A stretch of 64,000 bases of DNA from Agromyces salentinus (lineage in GTDB: Bacteria > Actinomycetota > Actinomycetes > Actinomycetales > Microbacteriaceae), in contig NZ_WBIR01000009.1 in the NCBI RefSeq assembly GCF_009749395.1, positions 1 through 64,000 of the forward strand, read 5' to 3'. Within the stretch, counting starts at the first letter, position 1. Every line of letters starts with the position of its first letter. The notes under the pieces are model-generated. The model saw only the letters and a program-made list of their open reading frames with translations, searched no databases and was not told the DNA's origin. The translations under genes and the position numbers were made by a program. Positions 1-9,378 of the stretch are shown here, piece by piece.

Positions 1-1
1 C

Positions 2-127
2 AACACGGAACGCGCAGCAGCCTTGCCAACCTGGCTCGACCACTACAACCTAGACAGAACCCACCTCGGCATCGGAGGCAAAACCCCCATCGACCGAATC
101 AACAACGGTCGAGGTCAGTACAGCTAG
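2..127 (+). CDS. IS481-type transposase, C-terminal fragment (cut by window edge)
   Basis: The first 42 codons form an open frame ending in TAG. The peptide contains TWLDHYNLDRTH and GGKTPIDRI, the usual end of the integrase-core (DDE) domain of IS481-family transposases, which close with an HYNxxRxHxxLGGxTPxxR-like tail. Only the tail is in the window, so it cannot be told whether the element is intact. No inverted repeat is recognisable downstream before the hairpin at 192. The base composition is slightly lower in GC than the neighbouring genes, as expected for a mobile element. Confidence 0.7.
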   Translation, partial: NTERAAALPTWLDHYNLDRTHLGIGGKTPIDRINNGRGQYS

Positions 128-191
128 CCCGTCCGCCCTCGGGCCGGCCGTCTGGTCGGTTGCCGCTCAGTGGCCGAGGGGTGACACACGA

Positions 192-227
192 AAGGGGCCG
201 GTTCCGCAATCGCGGAGCCGGCCCCTT
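192..227 (-). terminator. Rho-independent-like hairpin after fadB
   Basis: A 16-bp stem with one G-T pair and a 4-base loop (arms 192-207 and 212-227). Read on the minus strand it lies 16 bases past the fadB stop and is followed by TTTC. It may also stop transcription coming from the transposase side. Confidence 0.75.
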
Positions 228-242
228 CGGGTCGAACCGGCG

Positions 243-2384
243 TTACGCCTCGACGCCGCGAACCGGCGGCGTGTGGAAGGTCGCACCGAAGACGCGCTCG
301 GATGCCCCGACGCGGTCGAGATACGGCGTCACGCCGCCCATCTGGAACGGGAAGCCCGCACCGAGGATCATGCAGAGGTCGATGTCCTCCGGCGCGGCGA
401 CGACGTCACCGTCGAGCATCAGCTTGATCTCGCGCGCGAGGCCGTCTTCCAGCGCGACGAGGATCTCGTCGGCGCTGCGAGGGTTCTTGCCGCCGGCGAC
501 GAGCTTCAGCGCGCCCTTGTCGAAGCCCTTGACCTTGCCCTTGTCGTCCTTCTCGAGCAGCTTGCCGTAGTCGGCGAGCCGGTGCAGGTTCTCGCTCCGG
601 TAGAACCGGTCGGGGAACGCCGCGTGGTGGGTGTCGAGCACGTGGGCGCCGACCTTGAGCCCGACGAGGTCGAGCAGGGCCGACGGCGCCATGGGAAGGC
701 CGAGCGGCGCGATCGCCTTGTCGACGGTCTCGAAGGTGGTGCCCTCGTCGACCGCCCGCATGGCCTCGCCGAGCAGTACGGCGAGGAGGCGGTTCACGAC
801 GAAACCGGGGGTGTCGGCGGTGATCACGGCGTTCTTCTTGAGGTTCTTCGCCGTCACCATGGCGGTCGAGAGGGTCGCCTCGTCGGTGTGCGAGGTCTTG
901 ACGACCTCGATCAGCGGCATGAGCGCGACGGGCGTGAAAAAGTGGAATCCGACGAGGCGCTCGGGGTTGGCGAGCTTCGCCCCGATCTGCTCGACGGAGA
1001 GCGAGGAGGTGTTCGTGGCGAGCACCGCCTCGGGCGAGACGTACCGCTCCACCTCAGCGAACACGTTCTGCTTGATCTCGAGCTCTTCGAACACGGCCTC
1101 GATGACCCAGTCGCAGTCGGCGAAGTCGGCCTTGTCGGTGGTGCCCGTCACGAGGGCCTTCAACCGATTCGCCTCGTCGGGGGAGATGCGGCCCTTGCCG
1201 TGCAGCGCGTCGATCTCTCCAGCGATGTAGGCCACGCCCTTGTCGACGCGCTCCTGGTCGATGTCCGTGATGACCACGGGCACCTGCAGGCGGCGGACGA
1301 ACAGCAGGGCGAGTTGGCTCGCCATATACCCGGCGCCGACCACGCCGACCTTCGTGACCTTCTTGGCGATGGCCTTGTCGGGTGCGCCGGCCGGGCGCTT
1401 GGCGCGCTTCTGCACGAGGTTGAACGAGTAGATCGAGGCCTGGAGCTGGTCACCGGCGATGAGGTCGGCCAGCACCTCGTCCTCCCGCTGGAATCCCTCG
1501 GCGCGCGTTCCGGACTTCGCCGCCTTCATCAGGTCGAGCGCCGCATACGGGGCCTGCGGCACCGTGCCGATGCGCTTGGTCAGCATGTCGCGTGCGACCT
1601 TGATCGCGATGTCCCACTTGGCGAGGCGCTCGAGCTTGCCCGGCTCGTTGGGGCGCCTCACCTTGATCGCGCCGGTGAGCACGCCGTCGGCCCACCTCAG
1701 CGAGTCCTCGAGGTAGTTGACCGAGGGGAAGATCGCGTCGGCGATGCCGAGGTCGAACGCGTCCTGCGCCTTCATCGTGCGGTTCTGCTTGAGCGGGTTC
1801 TCGATGATCACCTTGAGGGCGTTCTCGATGCCGATGAGGTTCGGCAGGATCGTCGCGCCGCCCCATCCCGGGATGAGCCCGAGGAAGACCTCGGGAAGGG
1901 CCAGGGCCGGGGCGGATGCGTCGACGGTGCGGTAGTCGGCGTGCAGGCCGATCTCGAGGCCGCCGCCCAGCGCGAGGCCGTTCGTGAACACGAACGTCGG
2001 CACGCCGAGGCCCGACAGCTTGCTGAGCGCGTGGTGACCGAGCTGGACGAACTTCTTCGCCGTCTCCTTGTCGGGGATCTCCGCGACCTTCGAGAGGTCT
2101 GCGCCTGCGGCGAGGATGAACGGCTTGCCCGTCACGGCGACCGCGTCGATCTCGCCCGCGGCCGCGCGTGCCTTCAGCGCGTCGAGCGTCGCCGCGTACT
2201 CGAGCAGGGTCGCGGCGCCGAGGGTGTTGGGACGGGTGTGGTCGCGCCCGTTGTCGAGCGTGACGAGGGCGAGCGTCCTGCCGGAGGCGAGGCGGATGTC
2301 GCGGACGTAGGAATGGGTCACGACCTCGTCGTCGCCGGCGAGAGCGACGAGCGAGTCGAAGTCGATGGTCGAGTAGTCGGTCAT
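243..2384 (-). CDS. fadB: Multifunctional fatty-acid oxidation protein (enoyl-CoA hydratase / 3-hydroxyacyl-CoA dehydrogenase)
   Basis: 713 residues, the usual size of FadB/FadJ alpha subunits. The N-terminal crotonase domain (about 20-210) carries the AAGADL and GGGLEIGLHADYR segments of the oxyanion hole and LPEVFLGLIPGWGG. An NAD-binding Rossmann start GVVGAGYMA follows near residue 345, then GFHFFTPV near 480, typical of 3-hydroxyacyl-CoA dehydrogenase, and a second HCDH C-terminal domain. It hydrates enoyl-CoA and oxidises the product to 3-ketoacyl-CoA for the thiolase next door. The ATG at 2384 is chosen because it overlaps the thiolase stop (ATGA); the frame stays open much further upstream only as a shadow of the thiolase gene. 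Confidence 0.93.
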   Translation of the reverse strand: MTDYSTIDFDSLVALAGDDEVVTHSYVRDIRLASGRTLALVTLDNGRDHTRPNTLGAATLLEYAATLDALKARAAAGEIDAVAVTGKPFILAAGADLSKVAEIPDKETAKKFVQLGHHALSKLSGLGVPTFVFTNGLALGGGLEIGLHADYRTVDASAPALALPEVFLGLIPGWGGATILPNLIGIENALKVIIENPLKQNRTMKAQDAFDLGIADAIFPSVNYLEDSLRWADGVLTGAIKVRRPNEPGKLERLAKWDIAIKVARDMLTKRIGTVPQAPYAALDLMKAAKSGTRAEGFQREDEVLADLIAGDQLQASIYSFNLVQKRAKRPAGAPDKAIAKKVTKVGVVGAGYMASQLALLFVRRLQVPVVITDIDQERVDKGVAYIAGEIDALHGKGRISPDEANRLKALVTGTTDKADFADCDWVIEAVFEELEIKQNVFAEVERYVSPEAVLATNTSSLSVEQIGAKLANPERLVGFHFFTPVALMPLIEVVKTSHTDEATLSTAMVTAKNLKKNAVITADTPGFVVNRLLAVLLGEAMRAVDEGTTFETVDKAIAPLGLPMAPSALLDLVGLKVGAHVLDTHHAAFPDRFYRSENLHRLADYGKLLEKDDKGKVKGFDKGALKLVAGGKNPRSADEILVALEDGLAREIKLMLDGDVVAAPEDIDLCMILGAGFPFQMGGVTPYLDRVGASERVFGATFHTPPVRGVEA

Positions 2385-3589
2385 GCGCGCTTCTTCGCCT
2401 TCTTGTCGAAGTTCGGGTTCTCCCAGATCATCGTGCCGCCCTGTCCGAGGCCGACGCACATGCTCGTGATGCCGTAGCGCACGTCGGGCCGCTCGGTGAA
2501 CTGGCTCGCGAGCTGGTTCATGAGGCGCACGCCGGAGGAGGCGAGCGGGTGGCCGACGGCGATCGCGCCGCCCCACGGGTTCACCCGGGGGTCGTCGTCG
2601 GCGATGCCGTAGTGGTCGAGGAAGGAGAGCACCTGCACGGCGAACGCCTCGTTCATCTCGAAGAGGTCGATGTCCGCGATCGTCAGGCCCGCCTTGCGAA
2701 GGGCCTTCTCGGTGGCGGGGATCGGGCCGATGCCCATGATCTCGGGATCGACGCCGGCGAACGCGTAGCTGACGAGCCGCATCTTCGGGGTGAGGCCGAG
2801 CTCCTTCGCGGTGTCGCCCGATGCGAGCAGGGCGGCCGTGGCGCCGTCGTTCAATCCGGAGGCGTTGCCGGCAGTGATGCGCCCGTGCGGGCGGAACGGC
2901 GTCTTCAGTGCTGCGAGCCCCTCGAGCGTGGTCTCGGGTCGCATGACCTCGTCCTGCGTGGCGAGGCCCCAGCCCTGCTCGGTGCGGATCGCGACCGAGA
3001 CGAGGTCCTGCTGGATCTTGCCTGCGGCGTACGCTGCCGCCGTCTTCTGCTGGCTCGCGAGGGCGTAGCGGTCGCTGCGCTCCTTGGTGAGCTGCGGGAA
3101 CCGGTCGTGGATGCGCTCGGCGGTCGCGCCCATGACGAGGGCGTCCTCGCCGACGAGGCGCTCCGAGAGGAAACGGGGGTTGGGGTCGACGCCGGAACCC
3201 ATCGGGTGGTGACCCATGTGCTCGACACCGCCGGCGATGGCGAGGTCGTACATGCCGAAGCCGATCGAGCCGGACACCATGGCGGCGGCCGTCATCGCAC
3301 CGGCGCACATGCGGTCGATCGAGAAACCGGGGACGGTCTTCGGCAGGCCCGCGAGGATCGCCGCGGTGCGGCCGAGCGTGAGGCCCTGGTCACCCGTCTG
3401 CGTCGTCGCTGCGATCGCGACCTCGTCGATGCGCTCCTTCGGGACGTTCGGGTTGCGCTCGAGGAGCCCGACGATCGCCTTCACGACGAGGTCGTCGGCT
3501 CGGGTGTTCCAATACATGCCCTTTTCGCCGGCCTTGCCGAACGGAGTACGGACTCCGTCGACGAACACGACATCAGCTTGATGTGCCAC
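2381..3589 (-). CDS. fadA: Acetyl-CoA acyltransferase (3-ketoacyl-CoA thiolase)
   Basis: 402 residues starting at GTG 3589, preceded by AAAGTGAG at good spacing; GTG 3601 is an alternative four codons earlier. Thiolase landmarks are present: the N-terminal VDGVRTPFGKAG, the nucleophilic Cys (C95, in MCAGAM), the GHPLASSG histidine motif and the C-terminal catalytic Cys in CVGLGQGG. The enzyme cleaves 3-ketoacyl-CoA with CoA to release acetyl-CoA. It is transcribed ahead of fadB with an ATGA overlap, forming a complete beta-oxidation (fadAB) pair. RNase D lies 76 bases upstream on the same strand and could be cotranscribed. Confidence 0.93.
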   Translation of the reverse strand: MAHQADVVFVDGVRTPFGKAGEKGMYWNTRADDLVVKAIVGLLERNPNVPKERIDEVAIAATTQTGDQGLTLGRTAAILAGLPKTVPGFSIDRMCAGAMTAAAMVSGSIGFGMYDLAIAGGVEHMGHHPMGSGVDPNPRFLSERLVGEDALVMGATAERIHDRFPQLTKERSDRYALASQQKTAAAYAAGKIQQDLVSVAIRTEQGWGLATQDEVMRPETTLEGLAALKTPFRPHGRITAGNASGLNDGATAALLASGDTAKELGLTPKMRLVSYAFAGVDPEIMGIGPIPATEKALRKAGLTIADIDLFEMNEAFAVQVLSFLDHYGIADDDPRVNPWGGAIAVGHPLASSGVRLMNQLASQFTERPDVRYGITSMCVGLGQGGTMIWENPNFDKKAKKRA

Positions 3590-3665
3590 GCTGCAGCTCA
3601 CTTTCGATCTGGATGACTCGATCCTACGAATGCGCCTGAGGGGGCCCTGAATCGCTTGACGGTTC

Positions 3666-4862
3666 CTACGAAACCGGCTTCTCAGCGTCGAGCACGGATT
3701 GTGACGCGTCCACAAAGGCGACGGAGATTCTCTGTGCCGTAGCGTCAATCTGCCAGGGCCGTGCGCCGAGCGCTTCGAGCTCGGCACGGATCGAGCCGAG
3801 GTCGGGCGCGGCGGGCGGATGCCACGCGAGCCGACGGAGGTGATCGGGGGTCAGCAGATTCTCGACGGGCATGTCCATCGCCTCGGCGACCTCCGTCACG
3901 GCGGCCTTCGCGAAGCGCAGCCTCGCGTCGGCCTCCGGATTGCGCATCGCCCAGGCTCGCGGGGGCGGCGGCGCATCGTTCGGGATGCGGGTGGCCGGGA
4001 GGTCCTCGGTGGTGAGGCCGCGCTCGACCGCCGCCCACCATCGATCCAGCTCGGTCCGACTCGCCCGCCCGGTGAACGCGCGCAGGTCGGCGAGCGCCTT
4101 GCGCGTGCGGGGCAGGGCCTTGACGACCGCGAGGATCGAGGCGTCCGGCACGAGACGCCCGGGTGCGACATCCGTGGACGACGCGAACTCGTCCCGGGCG
4201 AGCCAGAGCTCACGGGCGACGGCGAGGCTGCGGGGGGACCGGATCGCGTGGATGCCGGAGAGCCTGCGCCAGGGCTCCGGTCCGACCGGCTTGGGCTCGC
4301 GCCGGAGCACCGCGTCGAACTCCTCAGCCGCGAGCGAGGTCTTCTCGGTCTCGACGAGGCGCTCCACGAGTCGATCGCGCACGTCGACCAGCAGCTCGAC
4401 ATCGAGCGCGGCGTAGGTCAGCCACGGCTGGGGCAGCGGCCGAGTCGACCAGTCGGCCGCCGAGTGCTCCTTCGCCAGGTGGATGCCGAGCAACTCCTCG
4501 ACGACAGCGGCCAGGCCGACCCTCGGCATGCCGAGCAGCCGTGCGGCGAGCTCGGTGTCGAAGATCCGGTCGGGCTCCAGGCCGACCTCGCGGAGGCAGG
4601 CGAGGTCCTGGCTGGCGGCGTGCAGCACCCACTCCTCGTCGGCCATCACGGACTGGAGTGCGGAGAAGTCGGGGATCTGCGGCGGGTCGAAGAGGAAGGT
4701 GCCCGCGCCGCGGCGGTACATCTGGATCAGGTACGCCCGCTGCGAGTACTTGAAGCCGCTGGCACGCTCGGCGTCGACGGCGATCGGTCCTTCGCCCTCG
4801 CCGATGCGGCGGACCGCGTCGTCGAAGTCGGCGGGTGTCTCGATGACCCGCAATTCATCCAC
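3666..4862 (-). CDS. rnd: HRDC-domain 3'-5' exonuclease, ribonuclease D type
   Basis: 398 residues. The N-terminal DnaQ-like exonuclease fold has the DEDDy residues: VDAERASG (Asp, Glu) near 29-31, AASQDLACL (Asp) near 82, and YAALDVELL (Tyr and Asp) near 150. A helical HRDC domain follows at about 210-290 and an actinobacteria-specific tail to the end. It probably trims structured RNA 3' ends. Its start overlaps the end of the DUF3000 gene by 8 bases, so the two are translationally coupled. The same RNase D/DUF3000 pairing is widespread in Actinobacteria. Confidence 0.9.
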   Translation of the reverse strand: MDELRVIETPADFDDAVRRIGEGEGPIAVDAERASGFKYSQRAYLIQMYRRGAGTFLFDPPQIPDFSALQSVMADEEWVLHAASQDLACLREVGLEPDRIFDTELAARLLGMPRVGLAAVVEELLGIHLAKEHSAADWSTRPLPQPWLTYAALDVELLVDVRDRLVERLVETEKTSLAAEEFDAVLRREPKPVGPEPWRRLSGIHAIRSPRSLAVARELWLARDEFASSTDVAPGRLVPDASILAVVKALPRTRKALADLRAFTGRASRTELDRWWAAVERGLTTEDLPATRIPNDAPPPPRAWAMRNPEADARLRFAKAAVTEVAEAMDMPVENLLTPDHLRRLAWHPPAAPDLGSIRAELEALGARPWQIDATAQRISVAFVDASQSVLDAEKPVS

Positions 4863-5451
4863 GTTTCGACCTCCGTCGGGGCAGGGCGGTCACCCCCTCG
4901 GAGCGAGGCGGCAGCCCGGCCAGCATGCACAACAATTCGCTCCAGCCTTCCACATGCGCGGCGATCCCGGCGTCGAGGGGGGTCCACGACGCCCGCAGCT
5001 CGATCTGCGCCCCGTCGCCCTGGCGCGCGAGTTCGCCGAACCCGGTCGAGAGGATCTTGGTCGCGGTCCCGGATGCCGCGACGTAGTTCGCCCCGCGTGC
5101 GTCGAGGGCGTCCACGAGCCAGGACCACGCGACATCCGCCAGGAAGGGGTCGAGGCCGATGTCGGTCTCGAGCGGAGCCTGGGCGAAGCAGACGATGCGG
5201 AACCGGCCACCCCACGACTCGGGTTCCATCGCGTCGTAGAGCAGGACGAAGCGCCCGGTGCCGAGCTCCGAGTCGTCGCCGTGAGGGCCCGGCGACGGTG
5301 CGACGTCGGCGGAGAGGGCGACCGAGAACGGCGCCAGCGCGCCTGGCGGCGGAATCTCCTGCACGCGCAGTTCCGCGCGGGGGGAGGCCGCACGCAGTGA
5401 CTCGAGTGCGGCCGCGAACTCTGGGGGGTGATGCGTCGAGGAGTCGGGCAC
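4855..5451 (-). CDS. DUF3000 family protein
   Basis: 198 residues starting at GTG 5451. It contains the DUF3000 core: GRFVLLYDAMEPESWGG near residue 67, LDPFLADVAWSWL, and a C-terminal AHVEGWSELLCMLAGLPP. No signal peptide or membrane segment and no known catalytic motif; function is not established for the family. It heads the DUF3000-rnd pair. The start codon lies 6 bases after a -10-like TAGTCT (5458-5463 on minus), so the mRNA is probably leaderless and no Shine-Dalgarno is needed. Confidence 0.85.
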   Translation of the reverse strand: MPDSSTHHPPEFAAALESLRAASPRAELRVQEIPPPGALAPFSVALSADVAPSPGPHGDDSELGTGRFVLLYDAMEPESWGGRFRIVCFAQAPLETDIGLDPFLADVAWSWLVDALDARGANYVAASGTATKILSTGFGELARQGDGAQIELRASWTPLDAGIAAHVEGWSELLCMLAGLPPRSEGVTALPRRRSKRG

Positions 5452-5457
5452 GTGTGC

Positions 5458-5463
5458 AGACTA
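5458..5463 (-). promoter_or_regulatory. -10 box of the DUF3000 gene (leaderless start)
   Basis: TAGTCT on the minus strand followed by six bases and then the GTG start. The predicted transcription start coincides with the start codon. No convincing -35 element is seen. Confidence 0.5.
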
Positions 5464-5538
5464 GAGTCTCGACGAGAGTGCGCCGCGGCGGCACGCCGCC
5501 CCCGGTGACACCGAATCGGGCTTCGAACGGAGGGCATC

Positions 5539-6744
5539 ATGGGCCGACCAGGAGGCGCGGCGACCACGGTCGGCGCGATCGCCGCTGGGACCGCGGTGGC
5601 TGCGGCGGTCGCCGCCGTCGCGACCACAGTGGTGTTCGCCCGACGCGTCGTCACGCCCGAACCGGTCCGGCGCGACGACGTGCGCATCCTGTCGGCGGAC
5701 CCGCATCGTGGCGAGGTCGTGCTGGCGGCATCGGATGAGACGCGGATGCGCGGGTCGTACGGGCTCTGGTTCGAACGCGACGCCGGTCACGCCCGGGTCG
5801 GCGAGGTCCTCCGCGAAGCCGCGGGCACGGTGACCCGCCGGGTCGAGGGCGTCGACTTCGGGCGGCTCGATCGGGCCAGGTCGGGCCGGATGAGCGGCTG
5901 GGTGCACCTCGGGCCGTGGGAGATCACGCCGGATTACGAGGACGTCGTCGTGCCCACCCCCCTCGGGCCGGCGCCCGCGTGGCTCGTGCCCGCCCATCGC
6001 GACGGCGCGGTCTCGACCGACTGGATCATTCAGGTGCACGGCCGCGGCGCGAAGCGTCATGAGGGCCTTCGCGCCGTCGAGCCGGCGAGGGAGGCCGGCT
6101 GGACGACGCTGCTCATCAGCTTCCGGAACGATGGCGAGGCCCCGGCCAGCACCGACCGCAGGTACGGACTCGGCGGAACCGAATGGGCGGACGTCGTCGC
6201 GGCGGTCGCGTACGCGCGTGAGCGTGGCGCGAGCCGGATCGTGCTCATGGGCTGGTCGATGGGCGGCGCCATCTCGCTGCAGGCGGCGTTGCGCTCCGAA
6301 GAGGTCCGCGAGCCGCTCGTCGGGATCATCCTCGACTCGCCGGCCATCGACTGGGTCGACATCCTGCGATTCCAGGGTCGCGCGCTGGGGATGCCCGCCG
6401 GCCTCGGGTCCGCGGTCGCACATCTCCTCGGCGAGCCCTGGAGCGGAGGGCTCACCGGGCTCGCCGCCCCCGTGGACGTCGCGGACCTCGACCCGGTGGC
6501 CAGGGCGGACGAGTTCACGGTCCCGATGCTGCTCATGCACAGCGTCGACGACGGCTTCGTGCCGATCGACGGCTCCCGCCGATTCGCCGAGGCCCGTCCC
6601 GACCTCATCCGGTTCGAGGTGTTCGAGGGCGCCAGGCACACGAAGCTCGCCAACCACGACCCAGAGCGCTGGCGCGCACTCGTCGGCGGATGGCTCGGAT
6701 CGATGCGCGCTACCCCGGAAGCTGCGCCCGCAGCTGACGCTTGA
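5539..6744 (+). CDS. Alpha/beta hydrolase with N-terminal membrane anchor
   Basis: 401 residues. Residues about 8-35 are a glycine/alanine/valine-rich hydrophobic stretch followed by ARR, reading as an N-terminal membrane anchor. The hydrolase domain follows after about 140. Its nucleophile is S240 in GWSMGG, the acid is probably in HSVDDGFVP, and the histidine is in GARHTKLANH. This is a prolyl-oligopeptidase/dienelactone-hydrolase-like serine hydrolase; the substrate cannot be told. An ATG at 5539 is preceded by GGAGGGC. The gene is convergent with the SufE-like gene and their last 35 bases overlap. Confidence 0.82.
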   Translation: MGRPGGAATTVGAIAAGTAVAAAVAAVATTVVFARRVVTPEPVRRDDVRILSADPHRGEVVLAASDETRMRGSYGLWFERDAGHARVGEVLREAAGTVTRRVEGVDFGRLDRARSGRMSGWVHLGPWEITPDYEDVVVPTPLGPAPAWLVPAHRDGAVSTDWIIQVHGRGAKRHEGLRAVEPAREAGWTTLLISFRNDGEAPASTDRRYGLGGTEWADVVAAVAYARERGASRIVLMGWSMGGAISLQAALRSEEVREPLVGIILDSPAIDWVDILRFQGRALGMPAGLGSAVAHLLGEPWSGGLTGLAAPVDVADLDPVARADEFTVPMLLMHSVDDGFVPIDGSRRFAEARPDLIRFEVFEGARHTKLANHDPERWRALVGGWLGSMRATPEAAPAADA

Positions 6745-7147
6745 CGCGTGCGAGCATCCCCGTCATGCCCCGGACTCGCAGCGGGGAGACCGCCTCGCCG
6801 AGCCCGAGCGTCTGCGGGTAGTCGTCGGGGATCGACAGCACCTCGTCTGGCGTGAGTCCGTCGATGCCCTGCACGAGGATCGACGCGAAGCCGCGCGTCG
6901 TGGGCGACTCGGCGGGGGCCGTCGCGTACAGGTGCGCGGCGCCGTCACGCACCTCCACGAAGATGAAGACGGGGGACTGGCACTCGACGACGCGTTCGAG
7001 CAGGTCGGGGTGCTCCGCATAGTGCGCCGGCAGCGCCGGAAGCTCGTTCGAGAACTCGAGCAGCAGCTGGAGGCGATCGGGAACTCCGAGCGCTCGGAAG
7101 TCGTCGCGAGTCTCGGCGAGACGCTGGGGCAGGGGCTGGGAGGACAT
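6710..7147 (-). CDS. sufE: SufE-like sulfur acceptor protein
   Basis: 145 residues, the usual SufE length. The conserved sulfur-accepting cysteine is C56 in VECQSP, followed by the family's VxxFxxAxS-like region and the C-terminal SPLRVRGMTGMLARVK. SufE takes persulfide sulfur from a sulfur donor enzyme and passes it on. Here it lies 34 bases downstream of a rhodanese on the same strand and not in a suf operon, an arrangement also known in mycobacteria (sseA with a SufE-like gene). So its partner may be the rhodanese. The 3' end overlaps the convergent hydrolase gene. Confidence 0.88.
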   Translation of the reverse strand: MSSQPLPQRLAETRDDFRALGVPDRLQLLLEFSNELPALPAHYAEHPDLLERVVECQSPVFIFVEVRDGAAHLYATAPAESPTTRGFASILVQGIDGLTPDEVLSIPDDYPQTLGLGEAVSPLRVRGMTGMLARVKRQLRAQLPG

Positions 7148-7181
7148 CGATCCATTCTCCCACCCCCGGCGGGATCCGCGG

Positions 7182-8084
7182 TCAGCCGCGGCGCGGGGCC
7201 TCGCCGCGCTCGGTGCCGGTCGCGATCGGCACGCGGACCGCGCTGCCCCACTCCGTCCACGAGCCGTCGTAGTTGCGGACGTTCTCGAAGCCGAGCAGGT
7301 GGGTCAGGACGAACCAGGTGTGGCTGGACCGCTCGCCGATGCGGCAGTAGGCGATGATGTCGTCGCCGTCCTCGAGGCCGACCTCGCCGCGGTAGATCGC
7401 GTCCAGCTCGGCACGCGACTTGAACGTGCCGTCGCCGGCGGCCGCCCTCGCCCAGGGCACGGATGCCGCGGTGGGGATGTGGCCGGCGCGGAGCGCGCCC
7501 TCCTCGGGGTAGGCCGGCGCGGTCGTCCGCTCTCCCGAGTACTCCTCGGGTGAGCGGACGTCGATGAGCGGATCGCCGAGGTGTGCGAGCACGTCCTCCT
7601 TGAACGCCCGGATGTCGGAGTCTGACCGCTCGACGATCGGGTACTCCACGGGCGTCGGCCGCGTGGCATCCGTGGTCAGTTCCCGGCCCTCGGCGATCCA
7701 GAGGTCGCGCCCGCCGTCGAGGAGCCGCACGTCCTCGTGACCGAACAGCGTGAAGACCCAGAGCGCGTAGGCGGCCCACCAGTTGTTCTTGTCGCCGTAG
7801 ATCACGACGGTCGAGTCGCGGGCGATGCCCTTGGACCCGAGCAGGGCGGCGAACCGCTCGCCGTCGAGGTAGTCGCGAACGACCGGGTCGTTGAGCTCGG
7901 TGTGCCAGTCGACCTTCACCGAGCCGGGGATGTGGCCGGTCTCGTAGAGCAGGACGTCCTCATCGGACTCGACGACCACGAGCCCCGGCCGGCCCAGGTT
8001 CGCGGCGAGCCAGTCGGTCGTCACGAGGCGCTCGGGATGGGCGTACTCGGCGAGCTTGGGGGCGGAGTCGAACTCGGCGGGCAT
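7182..8084 (-). CDS. sseA: Sulfurtransferase (two-domain rhodanese, SseA type)
   Basis: 300 residues with two rhodanese domains. The first (about 1-140) is catalytically inactive in this family. The second carries the active loop around C247 in [12 protein letters not shown], the CRxGxRS form typical of actinobacterial thiosulfate/3-mercaptopyruvate sulfurtransferases. It transfers sulfane sulfur from a donor to an acceptor. The ATG is preceded by AGGAGG on the minus strand. It is cotranscribed with the SufE-like gene and divergent from zapE. Confidence 0.9.
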   Translation of the reverse strand: MPAEFDSAPKLAEYAHPERLVTTDWLAANLGRPGLVVVESDEDVLLYETGHIPGSVKVDWHTELNDPVVRDYLDGERFAALLGSKGIARDSTVVIYGDKNNWWAAYALWVFTLFGHEDVRLLDGGRDLWIAEGRELTTDATRPTPVEYPIVERSDSDIRAFKEDVLAHLGDPLIDVRSPEEYSGERTTAPAYPEEGALRAGHIPTAASVPWARAAAGDGTFKSRAELDAIYRGEVGLEDGDDIIAYCRIGERSSHTWFVLTHLLGFENVRNYDGSWTEWGSAVRVPIATGTERGEAPRRG

Positions 8085-8134
8085 GGGGACCTCCTGTGAT
8101 CGTCCGGTCGGACGGGTGCGTGAAGCGGGCGGTC

Positions 8135-8140
8135 TAGGCT
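8135..8140 (+). promoter_or_regulatory. -10-like TAGGCT upstream of zapE
   Basis: TAGGCT in the divergent sseA/zapE intergenic region, 87 bases before the zapE start. The same hexamer recurs before pyrR and aroQ. No clear -35 is visible. Confidence 0.4.
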
Positions 8141-8227
8141 GGTGACCTGATCCACCTCGAATCTACGCGGCGTGCCGACGGGAGTCGCCATGCCGGTCAT
8201 CCGGTGCAACACGGGAGCCATTCACGC

Positions 8228-9280
8228 ATGACCACGGCATCGAGCCATGCCCTCATCCGCCTCGTCGACCGGAACCCGTCGATCTCGGGGGAGGAGATCG
8301 CCTCCGAGCTGAGCCCGCCGCCGCAGTTCGAGCACGCCTCCTTCGAGTCGTACCGACCGGACCCCGACTTCGCCTCGCAGCAGGCGGCACTCGAGCGGCT
8401 CGGCGAATTCGCGGCGGTGTGGCGGGCGCAGCGCCCGGGCGGCTTCTTCTCCCGCAACCGCAAGCCGAAGGCCGAGCTGCCCGGCGTGTACCTCGACGGC
8501 GGGTTCGGCGTCGGCAAGACCCACCTCCTCGCGTCGCTCTGGCACATCGCCCCCGGACCGAAGTACTTCGGCACGTTCATCGAGTACACCGCGCTGGTGG
8601 GCGCCCTCGGATACGCGAACGCGGTGAAGCTCCTGGCGGGCGCCCGCCTGATCTGCATCGACGAGTTCGAGCTCGACGACCCGGGCGACACCATGCTCAT
8701 GACCAGGTTCCTCGGTGAGCTCATGGCCGGCGGCACGCGCGTCGCCGCGACCTCGAACACCCCGCCGAACGCGCTCGGCGAGGGACGATTCGCGGCGGCG
8801 GACTTCCTCCGGGAGATCCACGCGCTCTCGGCCAACTTCGAGACCTTGCGCATCGACGGCCTCGACTACCGCCGCCGTGACACCGAGGGGCGTGCGTCGA
8901 CCCTCGACGGGGACGAGTCGGTCGCGCGCACCGCCACGGCCCTCACCGAACGCGGCCACCGCGTCTCGCTCGACGGATTCGACGACCTCATCGCGCATCT
9001 CGCCACGGTGCACCCGTCGAAGTACGTCAAGCTGCTCGCCGACGTCGAGTTCATCGCACTCGAAGGCGTGCACGAGCTCTCGGACCAGAACGCGGCTCTG
9101 CGACTCGTCGCGTTCATCGACCGCGTCTACGACGCCGAGGTTCCGATCATCGCGAGCGGGCTTCCGCTCGACCAGGTCTTCGATGCCGACATGATGGCGG
9201 GCGGCTACCGCAAGAAGTACCTCCGGGCGATGAGTCGCATGATCGCGCTCACGACCGGCGAACTGCCTCCGCACGCCTGA
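8228..9280 (+). CDS. zapE: Cell division protein ZapE / AFG1-like ATPase
   Basis: 350 residues from ATG 8228, which is preceded by GGGAG; an in-frame GTG at 8204 would add 8 residues. The P-loop is GFGVGKTHLL (K97 by this start) and a Walker B-like ICIDEFELDDPGD follows. FLGELM, AATSNTPPNALGEGRF and GLDYR are typical of the AFG1/ZapE family. In proteobacteria ZapE associates with the FtsZ ring; the role in actinobacteria is less clear. It stands alone, divergent from sseA. Confidence 0.88.
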   Translation: MTTASSHALIRLVDRNPSISGEEIASELSPPPQFEHASFESYRPDPDFASQQAALERLGEFAAVWRAQRPGGFFSRNRKPKAELPGVYLDGGFGVGKTHLLASLWHIAPGPKYFGTFIEYTALVGALGYANAVKLLAGARLICIDEFELDDPGDTMLMTRFLGELMAGGTRVAATSNTPPNALGEGRFAAADFLREIHALSANFETLRIDGLDYRRRDTEGRASTLDGDESVARTATALTERGHRVSLDGFDDLIAHLATVHPSKYVKLLADVEFIALEGVHELSDQNAALRLVAFIDRVYDAEVPIIASGLPLDQVFDADMMAGGYRKKYLRAMSRMIALTTGELPPHA

Positions 9281-9378
9281 CCTGAAGGCTCCATCGCCCG
9301 ACCGACGGCATTCCCCGAGCTGATTCACATCGCTTGGACGGCACCGCGAAACGTGCTGTTTACGCCGCGGGCCGGTGC

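Noticed and set aside
2..242. An intact insertion sequence at the left edge
   Set aside because: Only the transposase C-terminus is in the window and no terminal inverted repeat could be recognised.
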